The translations under genes and the position numbers were made by a program. A stretch of DNA of 64,000 nucleotides from an uncultured Oleiphilus sp. Its GTDB lineage: Bacteria; Pseudomonadota; Gammaproteobacteria; Pseudomonadales; Oleiphilaceae. How positions within the stretch are numbered: the stretch's first letter is position 1; every line of letters starts with the position of its first letter. The notes under the pieces are model-generated. The model searched no databases, was not told where the DNA came from, and was given only the letters and a program-made list of their open reading frames with translations. Where the stretch lies: assembly GCA_913020245.1 (NCBI GenBank), contig CAJWAD010000001.1, positions 1 through 64,000 on the forward strand, in the 5' to 3' direction. Positions 8,701 through 17,580 of this stretch are shown in pieces.

Positions 8701-11700
8701 GTCCGGCGCTATCAATTGAGAATACCCCATAAGCAGTTTGCTGTTGAACTTGTGGCGTGAATTCTGGCTGATCAATGTCATCTAAATCGGTGGCTTTTAA
8801 TTCGCCTTTCACCTCAAATTGCGCACTATCCTCTTTCAGATCGGCTGTTAGGCCCGCTGGCGAAATATCGGCTATACCCGCGTTATTAACATCATAAATA
8901 TGTGGTGCTGAAGTCTCACCATGATCATTCGTCACCGACAAAGTATGCTGCCCATTTGGCAAACCCGCGATGCCAACCTGAAAGTGGCCATGAGCATCAA
9001 CAACAGTAGTCGCTACCGTAGTGGTTCCTTCAACGATATGGATAGTTTCACCGGCAACACCACTGCCACTGAGCACATTCGCACCCACATGCAGTTGTTG
9101 ATAGGTACTAAAATACAAATAATCCACTTCGCCAGAAGCGGCGCCATCGCAGACACGGTTAATAATTCCGAGTGTGCCATCTGAAAATTCTACAATGCCG
9201 TGCTCCCAAGCATTCCCCGTGCCCGCTGCCCCGCCACTACCGGTATTCACCGTGTTGGGAATATGGTGTGATTGCCACCAACCATGACTATCAATTCGGG
9301 CAAACCCTCCTTGGCCGCTATGGCTAGTACTCAAGGTAGGCTCATTGCCTGAGGTCAATTCGTTATGGCTACTGCCTGGCATATATAAGCCAACTATTTT
9401 CAGGCCTGAACTGGTTGTCGATGTTTGACTACCCCAATCTGCAGTCGTATCAATCACCGATGGATTTGCACTGGCAACCACTTCTAGACTGGTCATAGAT
9501 AATGTAGAGGTGACGCCTAATGGCGAAGCATAGGCCGAACTAATAACAGGTTTATCTTCGGTCCCGGTAATGGTGATACTGACTTGTTGGGTGGAGCCGT
9601 CGGTCGCGGTGAAGGTATGTGTATCTACGACTTGTTGCTTGGCTGGGTCGGGGTCACTGGGTGATAAACCCTGTACCTTGCTTTGATCTAGGGTATAACT
9701 CCATTGACCATTAACCATGGCAATATGGCCATAGGTAGTCGCCACTGAAGTAACATCTGCAAAGGAGGCACTTTGACCTTGATCCACATCAGAGATAGAT
9801 AGATTGCCCGTAATAACCGTGGTATCACCAATATCGCCTTCCGTTACCGCGCCAGTATCCGTACCTGTCACCACCGCCGCATCATCTTTGCCGTGCACGG
9901 TGATGGTTAAGGTCTGCGTGTCAGTCGCACCGCTTTGATCAATCACGCCAACAGGTATTGTCAGCGTTTGAACTTGTCCTGCCGCTAGATGCTGGTAACT
10001 TGCATGACCGGAATCAAAGCTATAGCTGCCATCGGCATGCAGGGTAAACCCATCAACATGCTGCGTCACACTGTAACGAGCGACTTCATGATCGTCTGGG
10101 TCCGTTGCTGTAAGCTGGCCGGTTAGCAACTGACCATCCTCTGTCACACTTTGTGCCTGAATCTGCTGCAATACCGGCGCATCGTTAGTACCCGTTAGAG
10201 TGATGACAAGATTCTTAGTATCGGCCGCACCGGCCAAGTCAGTTAGGGTGATCGGAATCGTGATGGTTTGTATATCGCCTTGCGCTAAATGGTTGTAACT
10301 GCTGTGGCTTGGGTCGAAGCTATAGCTGCCATCTTGTTTAAGCACAAAACCATCGACATTAGGGGAAGATAAATGAAGTCGATCATTACGATCCATTTCA
10401 TGGACAAAGATCATGCCTGTCGTTAGCGTCGAGTCGCCTTCATTTGCTGCTCGCGCCGTAATAGAGGTAATCATCGGTGCGTCGTTCGTACCAGCGATCG
10501 TCACCGTAACACTGTGCGCAGTGCCGTCGACCGAATGCACTTGAATCACATCAATCAGGCTATTACCAATAGGGGAAGAACCCGCGCCGAGATGCTGAAT
10601 ATCTGGGCTTTGATTATCTAAATCATAAGCCCATGTCCCGTTGGCTTGAAGATGCAAGATGCCATGCGCGCCTTGAATATCGCCCGCCTGAAAATGATCT
10701 TGTCCGGCATCTTTGTCGCTAATATTCAGCATACCGGTTGCCTGTAGCATGGTATCTTCTTTAACTGAGCCTGAGTCTGTACCTGTAATAACGGCTGCAT
10801 CGTCTTTACCATGCACGGTTATAGTAAGGTTCCTGGTGTCCGTGGCGCCGCTCTGATCTGTTACGATCACTGGAATGGTCAGCGTTTGAATTTGCCCCGT
10901 CGCTAAGTGCTGATAACTTGGATGACCTGGGTCAAAGGTGTAATGGCCATCTGCCTGCAAAGTGAGCCCATCGGTATGGGCTACAGAAAACTGAGCAACT
11001 TCATGATCATCCACATCCGTGGAGGTTAACTGGCCGGTCAGCACTTGACCGTCTTCCGTCGCACTTTGCGCTTGAATCTGCTGCAACACCGGTGCATCGT
11101 TAGTGCCCGTTAGGGTAATGACAAGATTCTTGGTATCGGTCGCGCCGGCTAGGTCCGTCACCGTTACAGGGATGGTAATGGTTTGCACATCACCTTGGGC
11201 TAAATGGTTATAACTGCTGTGGCTTGGGTCGAAGCTATAGCTACCATCTTGCTTCAATACAAAGCCATCGACATTCGGTGCAGCCAAACTCACTCGATCG
11301 TTCTGATCAATGTCATGAACGTAAATCAAGCCTGTCGTCAGAGACGTGTCACCTTCAAGTGCGCTTTGCGCGGTAATTGATATTAATACTGGCGCATCGT
11401 TTGTACCTGTAATCGTCACCGTAATACTGTGCGCGGTGCCATCTGCCGACTGGATTTGTATCACATCGGTCAGCGTATTATTGATCGGCGAAGAGCCTGC
11501 TCCGAGCTGCTGCACGTCGAGGCTTTGATTATCTAGGTCATAGGTCCAACTGCCGTCGGTTTGCAGATGAAGAGTACCATGCGCGCCCTGGATATCGCCC
11601 GTTTGAAAATGATCCTGACCAGCATCTTTATCACTGATATTGAGCGTACCCATCGCTTGCAGCGTGGTATCTTCTCTCACCATTCCGGTATCCGCGCCGC

Positions 11701-13426
11701 TGATGATGGCCGTATCATCTTTGCCGTGCACGGTGATGGTTAAGGTCTGCGTGTCAGTCGCACCGCTTTGATCAATCACGCCAACGGGTATTGTCAGCGT
11801 TTGAACTTGTCCTGCCGCTAGATGTTGGTAACTCCCATGGCTCGGATCAAAGCTATAGCTGCCATCGGCATGCAGGGTAAACCCATCAACATGCTGCGTC
11901 ACACTGTAACGGGCGACTTCATGATCGTCTGGGTCCGTTGCTGTAAGCTGGCCGGTTAGCAATTGGCCATCCTCTGTCGCACTTTGCGCTTGGATTTGCT
12001 GCAATACCGGCGCGTCATTCGTACCCGTTAGGGTAATGACAAGATTCTTGGTATCGGTCGCGCCGGCTAGGTCCGTCACCGTTACAGGGATGGTAATGGT
12101 TTGCACATCACCTTGGGCTAAATGGTTATAACTGCTGTGGCTTGGGTCGAAGCTATAGCTGCCATCTTGCTTTAATATGAAGCCATCCACTGTAGGCACA
12201 GCAAAGGTGAGCTGGTCATTCGCATCAACATCCGAGCCAGTGAGCACCCCTGTCGTCTTAGTGCTATCACCTTCAATCGCTGATTGCGCTGTAATGGCGC
12301 TCAAGACGGGCGTATCATTCGTGCCTGTAATCGTCACCGTAATACTGTGCGCAGTGCCGTCGGCTGAATGGATTTGTATCACATCAGTCAGCGTATGATT
12401 GATCGGCGAGGAGCCTGCACCGAGCTGCTGCACATCGAGGCTTTGATTAGCTAGGTCATAGGTCCAGTTGCCATTAGAACTTAAATGTAAGACACCGTGC
12501 TGACCTTGCAACTGCGCTGGGTTAAAATGCGATTCACCAGCATCTAGGTCAGTTATTGTTAGGTTCCCGCTAACAATTTTATACACATCTTCCGTAACCT
12601 GACCCACATCAGCGCCACCGATAACTGGCGTATCGTTGGTTCCCGCCACATCAATAGTAAAGTCGTGACCGAACTCAACACCCGCCACATTTCTAGCATG
12701 CACGGTAAAGTGCTCCACTACATGTTGACCGTTAGCCAAGCCTTGAACCGCTGCCCCTTTGTTGTCTAGGGTGTATTGCCATAGGCCGCCGCTATCAACC
12801 TGCAGCGTGCCATAAACACCATGGAAAGTTTGTGTAGGGAACGAACCATTCCCTTGCATAATCTGCAATGCTCCGGTTGCACGTGTAGAGTTGTCTTCGA
12901 CGGCTGACCCATGGAATATCCCGCCGAGAGAGAGCGGTGCAGCTATCCCACTATCTGCTCCGTCCGCACCTCTTATCGCACTGTTCATTTGTGCATCAGA
13001 AACCGTCTCGCGCGCATCCAAACGGTCGCCAATAATTCCACCATCGCCGGTATTAATATGATCGATCGTAACTTCTAAATTAGAACGGTCAAGTGCATAG
13101 GCGGCGTGATGGTGATGATCTGAAAGCTGACTATTGGAATCGCTTTGCGGCGTTATATCCTGCCCTACGTCCTCTGCAGGATCTTGCGTGCTTATGTCCT
13201 CGGACGACTCAAGAGCTACTGACTCGATTAAAGACTCAACGTTTTGTGGGGGACCTGCCGTAAAATTGAAGACGCGACCCGCTGCATCCTCGAGAGACAC
13301 CTGATAGCCGTCAGGACTCGCTAAAATGGTTTTTAAATCAACTTCGTCGCCAAGCTTTAACGCAATATCATCTGCTTTAGAGTCGGAAACGAAAACGGGC
13401 CCTGAAACATCTCGAACTATTAACAT
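5783..13426 (-). CDS. giant VCBS-repeat adhesin, type I secretion substrate
   Basis: A 2547-residue protein. The start (MLIVRDVSGPVFV) was chosen for its GGAGGAAG site; an in-frame extension of 19 codons upstream lacks support. Residues about 1–70 resemble the LapA-type retention module (GPVFV, GDEVD, VSLEDAAGRVFNF). An acidic linker with a His run follows, then many ~95-residue VCBS/cadherin-like modules, with eleven exact GTND boundaries and four LQQIQAQS-type modules. A different, Ig-like section lies at about 8885–9545. The last ~140 residues are Ser/Asp-rich. I see no GGxGxD RTX repeats and only one Cys-containing segment in the middle (NRVCDG). Expected role: surface-anchored biofilm adhesin exported by the three downstream gene products; no LapD/LapG gene is in the window. 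Confidence 0.9.
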   Translation of the reverse strand: MLIVRDVSGPVFVSDSKADDIALKLGDEVDLKTILASPDGYQVSLEDAAGRVFNFTAGPPQNVESLIESVALESSEDISTQDPAEDVGQDITPQSDSNSQLSDHHHHAAYALDRSNLEVTIDHINTGDGGIIGDRLDARETVSDAQMNSAIRGADGADSGIAAPLSLGGIFHGSAVEDNSTRATGALQIMQGNGSFPTQTFHGVYGTLQVDSGGLWQYTLDNKGAAVQGLANGQHVVEHFTVHARNVAGVEFGHDFTIDVAGTNDTPVIGGADVGQVTEDVYKIVSGNLTITDLDAGESHFNPAQLQGQHGVLHLSSNGNWTYDLANQSLDVQQLGAGSSPINHTLTDVIQIHSADGTAHSITVTITGTNDTPVLSAITAQSAIEGDSTKTTGVLTGSDVDANDQLTFAVPTVDGFILKQDGSYSFDPSHSSYNHLAQGDVQTITIPVTVTDLAGATDTKNLVITLTGTNDAPVLQQIQAQSATEDGQLLTGQLTATDPDDHEVARYSVTQHVDGFTLHADGSYSFDPSHGSYQHLAAGQVQTLTIPVGVIDQSGATDTQTLTITVHGKDDTAIISGADTGMVREDTTLQAMGTLNISDKDAGQDHFQTGDIQGAHGTLHLQTDGSWTYDLDNQSLDVQQLGAGSSPINNTLTDVIQIQSADGTAHSITVTITGTNDAPVLISITAQSALEGDTSLTTGLIYVHDIDQNDRVSLAAPNVDGFVLKQDGSYSFDPSHSSYNHLAQGDVQTITIPVTVTDLAGATDTKNLVITLTGTNDAPVLQQIQAQSATEDGQVLTGQLTSTDVDDHEVAQFSVAHTDGLTLQADGHYTFDPGHPSYQHLATGQIQTLTIPVIVTDQSGATDTRNLTITVHGKDDAAVITGTDSGSVKEDTMLQATGMLNISDKDAGQDHFQAGDIQGAHGILHLQANGTWAYDLDNQSPDIQHLGAGSSPIGNSLIDVIQVHSVDGTAHSVTVTIAGTNDAPMITSITARAANEGDSTLTTGMIFVHEMDRNDRLHLSSPNVDGFVLKQDGSYSFDPSHSSYNHLAQGDIQTITIPITLTDLAGAADTKNLVITLTGTNDAPVLQQIQAQSVTEDGQLLTGQLTATDPDDHEVARYSVTQHVDGFTLHADGSYSFDSGHASYQHLAAGQVQTLTIPVGVIDQSGATDTQTLTITVHGKDDAAVVTGTDTGAVTEGDIGDTTVITGNLSISDVDQGQSASFADVTSVATTYGHIAMVNGQWSYTLDQSKVQGLSPSDPDPAKQQVVDTHTFTATDGSTQQVSITITGTEDKPVISSAYASPLGVTSTLSMTSLEVVASANPSVIDTTADWGSQTSTTSSGLKIVGLYMPGSSHNELTSGNEPTLSTSHSGQGGFARIDSHGWWQSHHIPNTVNTGSGGAAGTGNAWEHGIVEFSDGTLGIINRVCDGAASGEVDYLYFSTYQQLHVGANVLSGSGVAGETIHIVEGTTTVATTVVDAHGHFQVGIAGLPNGQHTLSVTNDHGETSAPHIYDVNNAGIADISPAGLTADLKEDSAQFEVKGELKATDLDDIDQPEFTPQVQQQTAYGVFSIDSAGHYHYELDNHNSAVNQLGVHQTIQEKIPVIATTLDGEQVISNVVITIHGSVDAPILSATTHLVQQGAEIPLDLHTTIIDTGGDTETLTVKISGLPDQATLNHGNYNALSKIWTVDKADLQDLKADLQNPNFHGDIALTITAIASAGGEVQHTTRPLTLSVNAQPEVLSPLTDQLIEDNATHGVDLLQSASDKDAGDVLHVSQLSYELDGAAASPNIPAGFALAADGHTITVAPSNAAFQHLVAGASTTLIISYQVNDSRGGAVVQTSSITITGTNDAATISGVSTGQVVEDDGQLATGQLHIVDKDDGESSFKPETVVGTFGTAHIDVGGHWTYVPDNVKSQSLLGGQVEHELLTVHSADGTAHQLNITVTGTNDLPVISGASTGAVIEAGDGISGNADATGTLNVTDPDIGDTLSWQVVQGQGSYGQLSIDQQGQWYYQLDNTHHATDVLAANQQVTEHFTVTATDSSGSAVQQTITIDVTGTNDAPEIMAISAQAAIEGDSTLTKGLIYVIESDNHDRVRFSSPSVDGFVLKQDGSYSFDPSHSSYNHLAQGDVQTITIPITLTDLAGATDTKNLVISLTGTNDAPVLQQIQAQSATEDGQVLTGQFTSVDADDHEVAHYSVLQKIDGFTLHADGSYNFDPSHASYQHLAAGQDQTLTIPVVVFDQSGATDTKNLIITVHGQDEYTPPAISIDVDIANGGLVPQAGIIGGPSVASYEYDLDISVHTQPGESVDSIALTKLPSGISLIYDNGSSVPQNHNGYLVDPQQADHIKLVSDHALTANNSGFETTVVTTDTASGMRTTSAIDAQGQTHVTTTPLVSHDEADIDSVIEDVVIDGSPILSGDNYADEPQLNLMALRDHNMRDMQSSLQESDGITARAKAVLGNASENDANDELQNLIEEHLNTHHQLKSDAVRSSGADSMASAEANNAASSDAYSDVAKEPSEDGIGGSSSSHMESLVPKPDDDTLPPI
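11106..11242 (-). repeat. 137-bp identical direct repeat, copy 1, within adhesin gene
   Basis: These 137 bases are identical to 12024–12160, 918 bp (306 codons) away. They encode most of a cadherin-like module ending LTGTNDAPVL. Identity at synonymous positions suggests recent duplication or gene conversion inside the gene. Confidence 0.9.
12024..12160 (-). repeat. 137-bp identical direct repeat, copy 2, within adhesin gene
   Basis: Second copy of the 11106–11242 sequence. The period of 306 codons corresponds to about three ~100-residue modules, so the gene has grown by a three-module unit. A shorter identical stretch (9881–9952 against 11714–11785) lies about two such units apart. Confidence 0.9.
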
Positions 13427-13663
13427 TACGCACTTCCTCCAGCCACCACAGCCCATGCTCAATAAGCGCATGCAATCCGGCATGTTTGGAATTAATTTAT
13501 TATTGTTGCTTTATCGTAATATTAATCGAATAAGGTTGATTGTTAAAGGCATTCATTTTTTGCGCCTCACCATACCAACAGCGGACTCAGGAGAGGAGTC
13601 AGCGCCAGCATCCACGGATGGCAAGGGGTCCATGTCGACATTAACGAATGGGGGGCTATATAT

Positions 13664-14863
13664 TTATTTGAGCGTGACTCGCGCTATTTTCTTCTTGCCT
13701 GCTTGAATAACAAAACGTCCTCTGACGCGCACTTTCAAGGTTGCCTCGACCTTTTGGCCATCCACAAACACCGCCCCTCTTTTTAAAACGTCTTTCGCGG
13801 CGGCGCCATTCTTTACTAGGCCCGCCAGACGCAAAACGGCGGCGATTGGCAAGGTCTCCTCACCGTCGGCATCAACCTCTACTTCATCAACATTTTCCGG
13901 AATCTCACCTAGGTCAACTCTGTTCCCAGCGCCTTTATGTGCATTAGTAGCCGCCTCATTACCATGAAAACGAGCAATAATTTCACGTGCAAAGCTGTCT
14001 TTTACATCCTGAGGATTACGCCCTGCATCAACCTCAGCTCTCAACGCATTTATATCATCCATGCTCTTAAAGCTTAACAATTCAAAATAACGCCAAATGA
14101 GCTTGTCAGGCATCGAAAGTAGTTTCGTATACATTTCACCGGGTGCATCATTAACACCGACATAATTGTTTAGTGATTTCGACATTTTCTGAACGCCATC
14201 CAAACCCTCCAACAAAGGCATCGTTAGAATGGTTTGCGGCGCAAGACCTGCGCTCTTCTGAAGCGTTCTTCCCATCAATAAATTAAACTTTTGATCGGTT
14301 CCTCCAAGCTCTACATCGGCTTGCATCGCAACAGAATCGTAGCCTTGCACCAGAGGGTAAAGAAACTCATGGATCGCAATGGGTTGCTCCCCCTTAAAGC
14401 GCTTACTGAAATCATCGCGCTCAAGCATGCGCGCCACAGTGTACTGTCCCGCGAGTTTGATCATGTCTGCGGCTGACATTTCCCCCATCCACTGAGAGTT
14501 AAACATCACGGTTGTTTTTTCTGAATCTAGAATTTTAAAGACTTGCTCTTTATACGTTTGCGCATTTTTGGCGACCTGCTCTTTGGTTAAGGGGGGGCGC
14601 GTTGCACTTTTGCCGGTCGGGTCTCCAATCATGCCGGTAAAGTCACCAATTAAGAACAGAACGTGATGACCAAGATCCTGAAATTGTTTCAGCTTGTTAA
14701 TAAGTACGGTATGACCCAAATGCAGATCGGGAGCGGTCGGATCAAATCCAGCTTTGATGCGCAAAGGTTTACCTGACGCTAACTTTTCTACCAGATCTTC
14801 CTCGACAATTAACTCATCGGCTCCGCGCTTGATAATCGCCAATTGCTCTTGAACATTAAACAT
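13664..14863 (-). CDS. tyrS: tyrosyl-tRNA synthetase
   Basis: A 399-residue class I aminoacyl-tRNA synthetase that charges tRNA-Tyr. It has the HIGH-type motif HLGHT near residue 48, the tyrosine-site region [20 protein letters not shown], the KMSKS motif ([11 protein letters not shown]) and a C-terminal S4 RNA-binding domain ([14 protein letters not shown]). Length and motifs fit the TyrZ-like form common in pseudomonads. It is divergent from the M23 peptidase gene. The 237 bp between its stop and the adhesin start show no clear terminator, so some read-through into the adhesin gene is possible. Confidence 0.96.
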   Translation of the reverse strand: MFNVQEQLAIIKRGADELIVEEDLVEKLASGKPLRIKAGFDPTAPDLHLGHTVLINKLKQFQDLGHHVLFLIGDFTGMIGDPTGKSATRPPLTKEQVAKNAQTYKEQVFKILDSEKTTVMFNSQWMGEMSAADMIKLAGQYTVARMLERDDFSKRFKGEQPIAIHEFLYPLVQGYDSVAMQADVELGGTDQKFNLLMGRTLQKSAGLAPQTILTMPLLEGLDGVQKMSKSLNNYVGVNDAPGEMYTKLLSMPDKLIWRYFELLSFKSMDDINALRAEVDAGRNPQDVKDSFAREIIARFHGNEAATNAHKGAGNRVDLGEIPENVDEVEVDADGEETLPIAAVLRLAGLVKNGAAAKDVLKRGAVFVDGQKVEATLKVRVRGRFVIQAGKKKIARVTLK

Positions 14864-14936
14864 TTGCTAATCCTACTGCCTTACCAATTCGTTATAATAT
14901 GGGTTAGTTTAATTACTTAAACAGAAAAAACGCGGC

Positions 14937-14945
14937 ATTATACCA
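14937..14945 (-). promoter_or_regulatory. extended -10 promoter for tyrS
   Basis: The minus strand reads TGGTATAAT, an extended -10 element with perfect TATAAT, about 74 bp before the tyrS start. No good -35 hexamer is seen, as expected for extended -10 promoters. Confidence 0.55.
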
Positions 14946-14985
14946 AGTTTGGCTGTGATGTATGCCACCATTTTTGAATACAACA

Positions 14986-15013
14986 TTGCTTGATTCAAGT
15001 TGCGTTCTATAAT
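14986..15013 (+). promoter_or_regulatory. sigma70 promoter for M23 peptidase–anmK operon
   Basis: TTGCTT (14986–14991), a 16-bp spacer and TATAAT (15008–15013) lie about 50 bp before the proposed TTG start of the peptidase gene, back to back with the tyrS promoter. Confidence 0.55.
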
Positions 15014-15065
15014 TAATTATAACTATAAAGATACTCATGCTAAGCATTGAAATAAAGGCATAAAA

Positions 15066-16430
15066 TTGGTTAAAACATTCCCTAAAGTCCACATGTTCGC
15101 TGCAGGCATGATTGGCATCGCATTGACGATTATCCTTATTCTCGGTCCAAGTGGAAAAGTGAATGCGAACCGCACGAGCATACCACTTGATTTGAAATCC
15201 AATACTGTTCCAACTGTCGAAACCGGTCAGAGTGCAATCGAGGCGATAGAGCCAGTTGCAGCGGAACAAACTGCACTAATTGGAACAAAACCAGCAACTG
15301 CTCAAGAAACGCCTGAACCTAAAATGTCATGGCAGTCTTTCACGGTGAAAGAAGGTGACACCTTATCAAATTTGTTTGCGCAAGCAGGTTACAACAACAC
15401 CATCATGTATTCAGTGCTGGGCAAAGGGAACAAGAATAAAGAATTGACGCGAATCTTTCCTGGAGAAGATATTGCATTTGCGAATGACGACCAACAAAAA
15501 CTCAACAATATTAAACTAACACGTTCACCACTTGAGTTTGTGACCTTCAACCGACAAGACGATAATACTTTTGCCAGCGAAACACATAGACGGACACCCG
15601 AGGTGAGCGTCGCCTATACGGAGGGGGAAATTCAAAGCTCTCTGTTTCTTGCGGGTCAAAAAGCGGGGATGAGCCAAAATCAGATTATGGCACTCTCAAA
15701 TATTTTTGGCTGGGATGTCGATTTTGCTCTGGATATTAGACAAGGTGATCGGTTTAGTCTCGTATACGAAGAGCTCCACTTAGACGGTGTTAAATACAAA
15801 AATGGCAAAATCCTAGCAGCAACTTTTGAAAACCAAGGCAGAAAGCTCAAAGCGGTTTTGTATAAGGACAGTAAAGGTGATGAAAATTACTTCACACCGG
15901 ACGGCAAAAGTATGCGCAAAGCCTTCATTCGAACGCCCGTTGATTTTGCGAGAATCTCCTCACACTTCAATTTAAAACGCAAGCACCCGGTGCTGCACAA
16001 GGTTCGCGCCCATCGAGGAACCGACTACGCAGCCCCTACGGGTACGCCTGTGAAAGCTGCAGGTGATGGCAAAGTTTTAAGTGCTGGTACCAAAGGTGGT
16101 TACGGCAAAACAATTGTTTTACAACATGGCCAAAAGATTTCTACGCTTTATGCGCACTTACATAAATACGCAAGAGGGGTGCGCAGTGGCGCCCGAGTGA
16201 AACAAGGTCAAGTCATCGGTTATGTTGGTTCAACCGGCATGTCGACCGGCCCGCATCTTCACTACGAGTTTCGCGTAAACGGCATACATAGAAACCCCGT
16301 GAAAGTAAAATTACCCCACGCACAACCCATTGCAGGAGCAGAACTGGCGCTGTTTGAGCAACAAACGCGCGACACGCTAGCGCAACTCGAAACACTTCAA
16401 AACAGTTACCAAATCGCCTTAAACGACTAG
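15066..16430 (+). CDS. M23-family murein DD-endopeptidase, OapA/MepM-like
   Basis: A 454-residue envelope peptidase expected to cut peptidoglycan cross-links. One hydrophobic signal/anchor segment spans about residues 11–27. A LysM/OapA-like region follows (FTVKEGDTLSNLFAQAGY), then the LytM domain with zinc ligands in HRGTDYAAP and GPHLHYEF. Start: TGA closes the frame just upstream, and the first start codon is TTG with AAAGG 7 nt before it; the in-frame ATG ten codons later would remove the PKVH segment that pseudomonad homologues share, as I recall them. Only 2 nt separate it from anmK. Confidence 0.9.
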   Translation: MVKTFPKVHMFAAGMIGIALTIILILGPSGKVNANRTSIPLDLKSNTVPTVETGQSAIEAIEPVAAEQTALIGTKPATAQETPEPKMSWQSFTVKEGDTLSNLFAQAGYNNTIMYSVLGKGNKNKELTRIFPGEDIAFANDDQQKLNNIKLTRSPLEFVTFNRQDDNTFASETHRRTPEVSVAYTEGEIQSSLFLAGQKAGMSQNQIMALSNIFGWDVDFALDIRQGDRFSLVYEELHLDGVKYKNGKILAATFENQGRKLKAVLYKDSKGDENYFTPDGKSMRKAFIRTPVDFARISSHFNLKRKHPVLHKVRAHRGTDYAAPTGTPVKAAGDGKVLSAGTKGGYGKTIVLQHGQKISTLYAHLHKYARGVRSGARVKQGQVIGYVGSTGMSTGPHLHYEFRVNGIHRNPVKVKLPHAQPIAGAELALFEQQTRDTLAQLETLQNSYQIALND

Positions 16431-16432
16431 GC

Positions 16433-17569
16433 ATGAAGCGCAGCGCCGATGTATCTGAGATTTATATCGGCGTCATGTCTGGTACCAGTCTTGATGGCAT
16501 TGATTGCGTTGCAATAGACTTCTCTACGGGCCATCCGGCTATTCTTGGGCAGCATAGCTCAGCGCTCCCAAACCAACTCAAAGCAACCTTAGCTGCATTA
16601 TGCCAGCCAGGGGCAGATGAAATAGAACGCCTCGGTACTGCCGACGTTGAACTTGGCCGACTTATCGCAAAAAATTGTCTTAAGCTGACGGAAAAACTCC
16701 ATCTGAGTTCACAGCAAATTTGCGCAATTGGCAGTCATGGACAAACCATTCGACACCGTCCAGATCAGGAAAATCCATTCTCTCTGCAAATTGGTAATGC
16801 AAACATTATTGCTGATTTGACCGGCATCACCACCATCACTGATTTCCGTATGGCCGATATTGCCAGCGGTGGGCAGGGCGCACCATTAGTACCTGCCTTT
16901 CATCAAAGCGTTTTTGCGCATGACACAAAGTACCGTGCCATTATTAACTTCGGCGGCATTAGTAATATTTCTTTACTGTCACCCCAATCACTCGAACCCA
17001 AACAAACCCGAGGCTACGATATTGGGCCAGCAAACACATTAATGGACCAGTGGATACAGCAGCACCGCAATAAACCTTATGATCAAAACGGAGACTGGGC
17101 GCGCTCAGGCAAAGTTATCCCTGAGCTTCTAGAGACCCTATTACGTCATGAATTCTTCAAGAGAGAGGGCCCAAAAAGTACGGGGCGAGAACTGTTCAAT
17201 TTGAACTGGCTCAACCCATTTATAAAGAAAGCGTATCCGTCCGAAGATGTTCAGCGCACATTATTAGAACTTACCGCCGTTTCGGTGAAAAACTGTGTCG
17301 AAAAAGAACTGGCCAGACTGGCTTTCGACGAGACACTATATATATGCGGCGGTGGGACATTTAATGGCTTTTTGCTTACGCGGCTCAAAACGCTTCTGCC
17401 CAGTTTTATAATCGAGAAAACAGATGCGATAAGCCTACCTTGCCAACTTGTGGAGGCGAGTGCCTTCGCCTGGCTCGCAAAAGAGACGATGGCGGGGCAG
17501 CCCGGTAACCAGCCTCTAGTTACCGGCGCGACGCGACCCAGGGTACTGGGCGCAATATACTCGGCTTGA
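16433..17569 (+). CDS. anmK: anhydro-N-acetylmuramic acid kinase
   Basis: A 378-residue sugar kinase that phosphorylates and opens 1,6-anhydro-MurNAc released during peptidoglycan recycling, giving MurNAc-6-phosphate. Diagnostic motifs are GVMSGTSLDGIDCVAIDF at the N-terminus, GSHGQTIRH, and GDWARSGKV, with a phosphate-binding CGGGTFNGFL near the C-terminus. It starts 2 nt after the M23 peptidase stop, so wall cutting and recycling functions are co-transcribed. It converges with the retinol-saturase-like gene with only 11 bp between stops and no terminator visible. Confidence 0.96.
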   Translation: MKRSADVSEIYIGVMSGTSLDGIDCVAIDFSTGHPAILGQHSSALPNQLKATLAALCQPGADEIERLGTADVELGRLIAKNCLKLTEKLHLSSQQICAIGSHGQTIRHRPDQENPFSLQIGNANIIADLTGITTITDFRMADIASGGQGAPLVPAFHQSVFAHDTKYRAIINFGGISNISLLSPQSLEPKQTRGYDIGPANTLMDQWIQQHRNKPYDQNGDWARSGKVIPELLETLLRHEFFKREGPKSTGRELFNLNWLNPFIKKAYPSEDVQRTLLELTAVSVKNCVEKELARLAFDETLYICGGGTFNGFLLTRLKTLLPSFIIEKTDAISLPCQLVEASAFAWLAKETMAGQPGNQPLVTGATRPRVLGAIYSA

Positions 17570-17580
17570 TCTGAGCACAA

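Noticed and set aside
5783-13426. Possible CRISPR or satellite array from the regular repeats
   Set aside because: Repeats are ~280–918 bp, in frame and encode VCBS/cadherin-like modules.
13427-13483. Upstream in-frame extension of the adhesin (MPDCMRLLSMGCGG…)
   Set aside because: The downstream ATG has a strong GGAGGAAG site and gives the expected module start; the extension is Cys-rich and unlike retention modules.
13553-13633. 26-codon minus-strand frame between adhesin and tyrS (MDPLPSVDAG…VRRKK)
   Set aside because: No ribosome site and too short to support as a gene.
14913-15269. 118-residue minus-strand frame
   Set aside because: It covers the divergent tyrS/M23 promoters and the start of the M23 gene; composition is that of a shadow frame.
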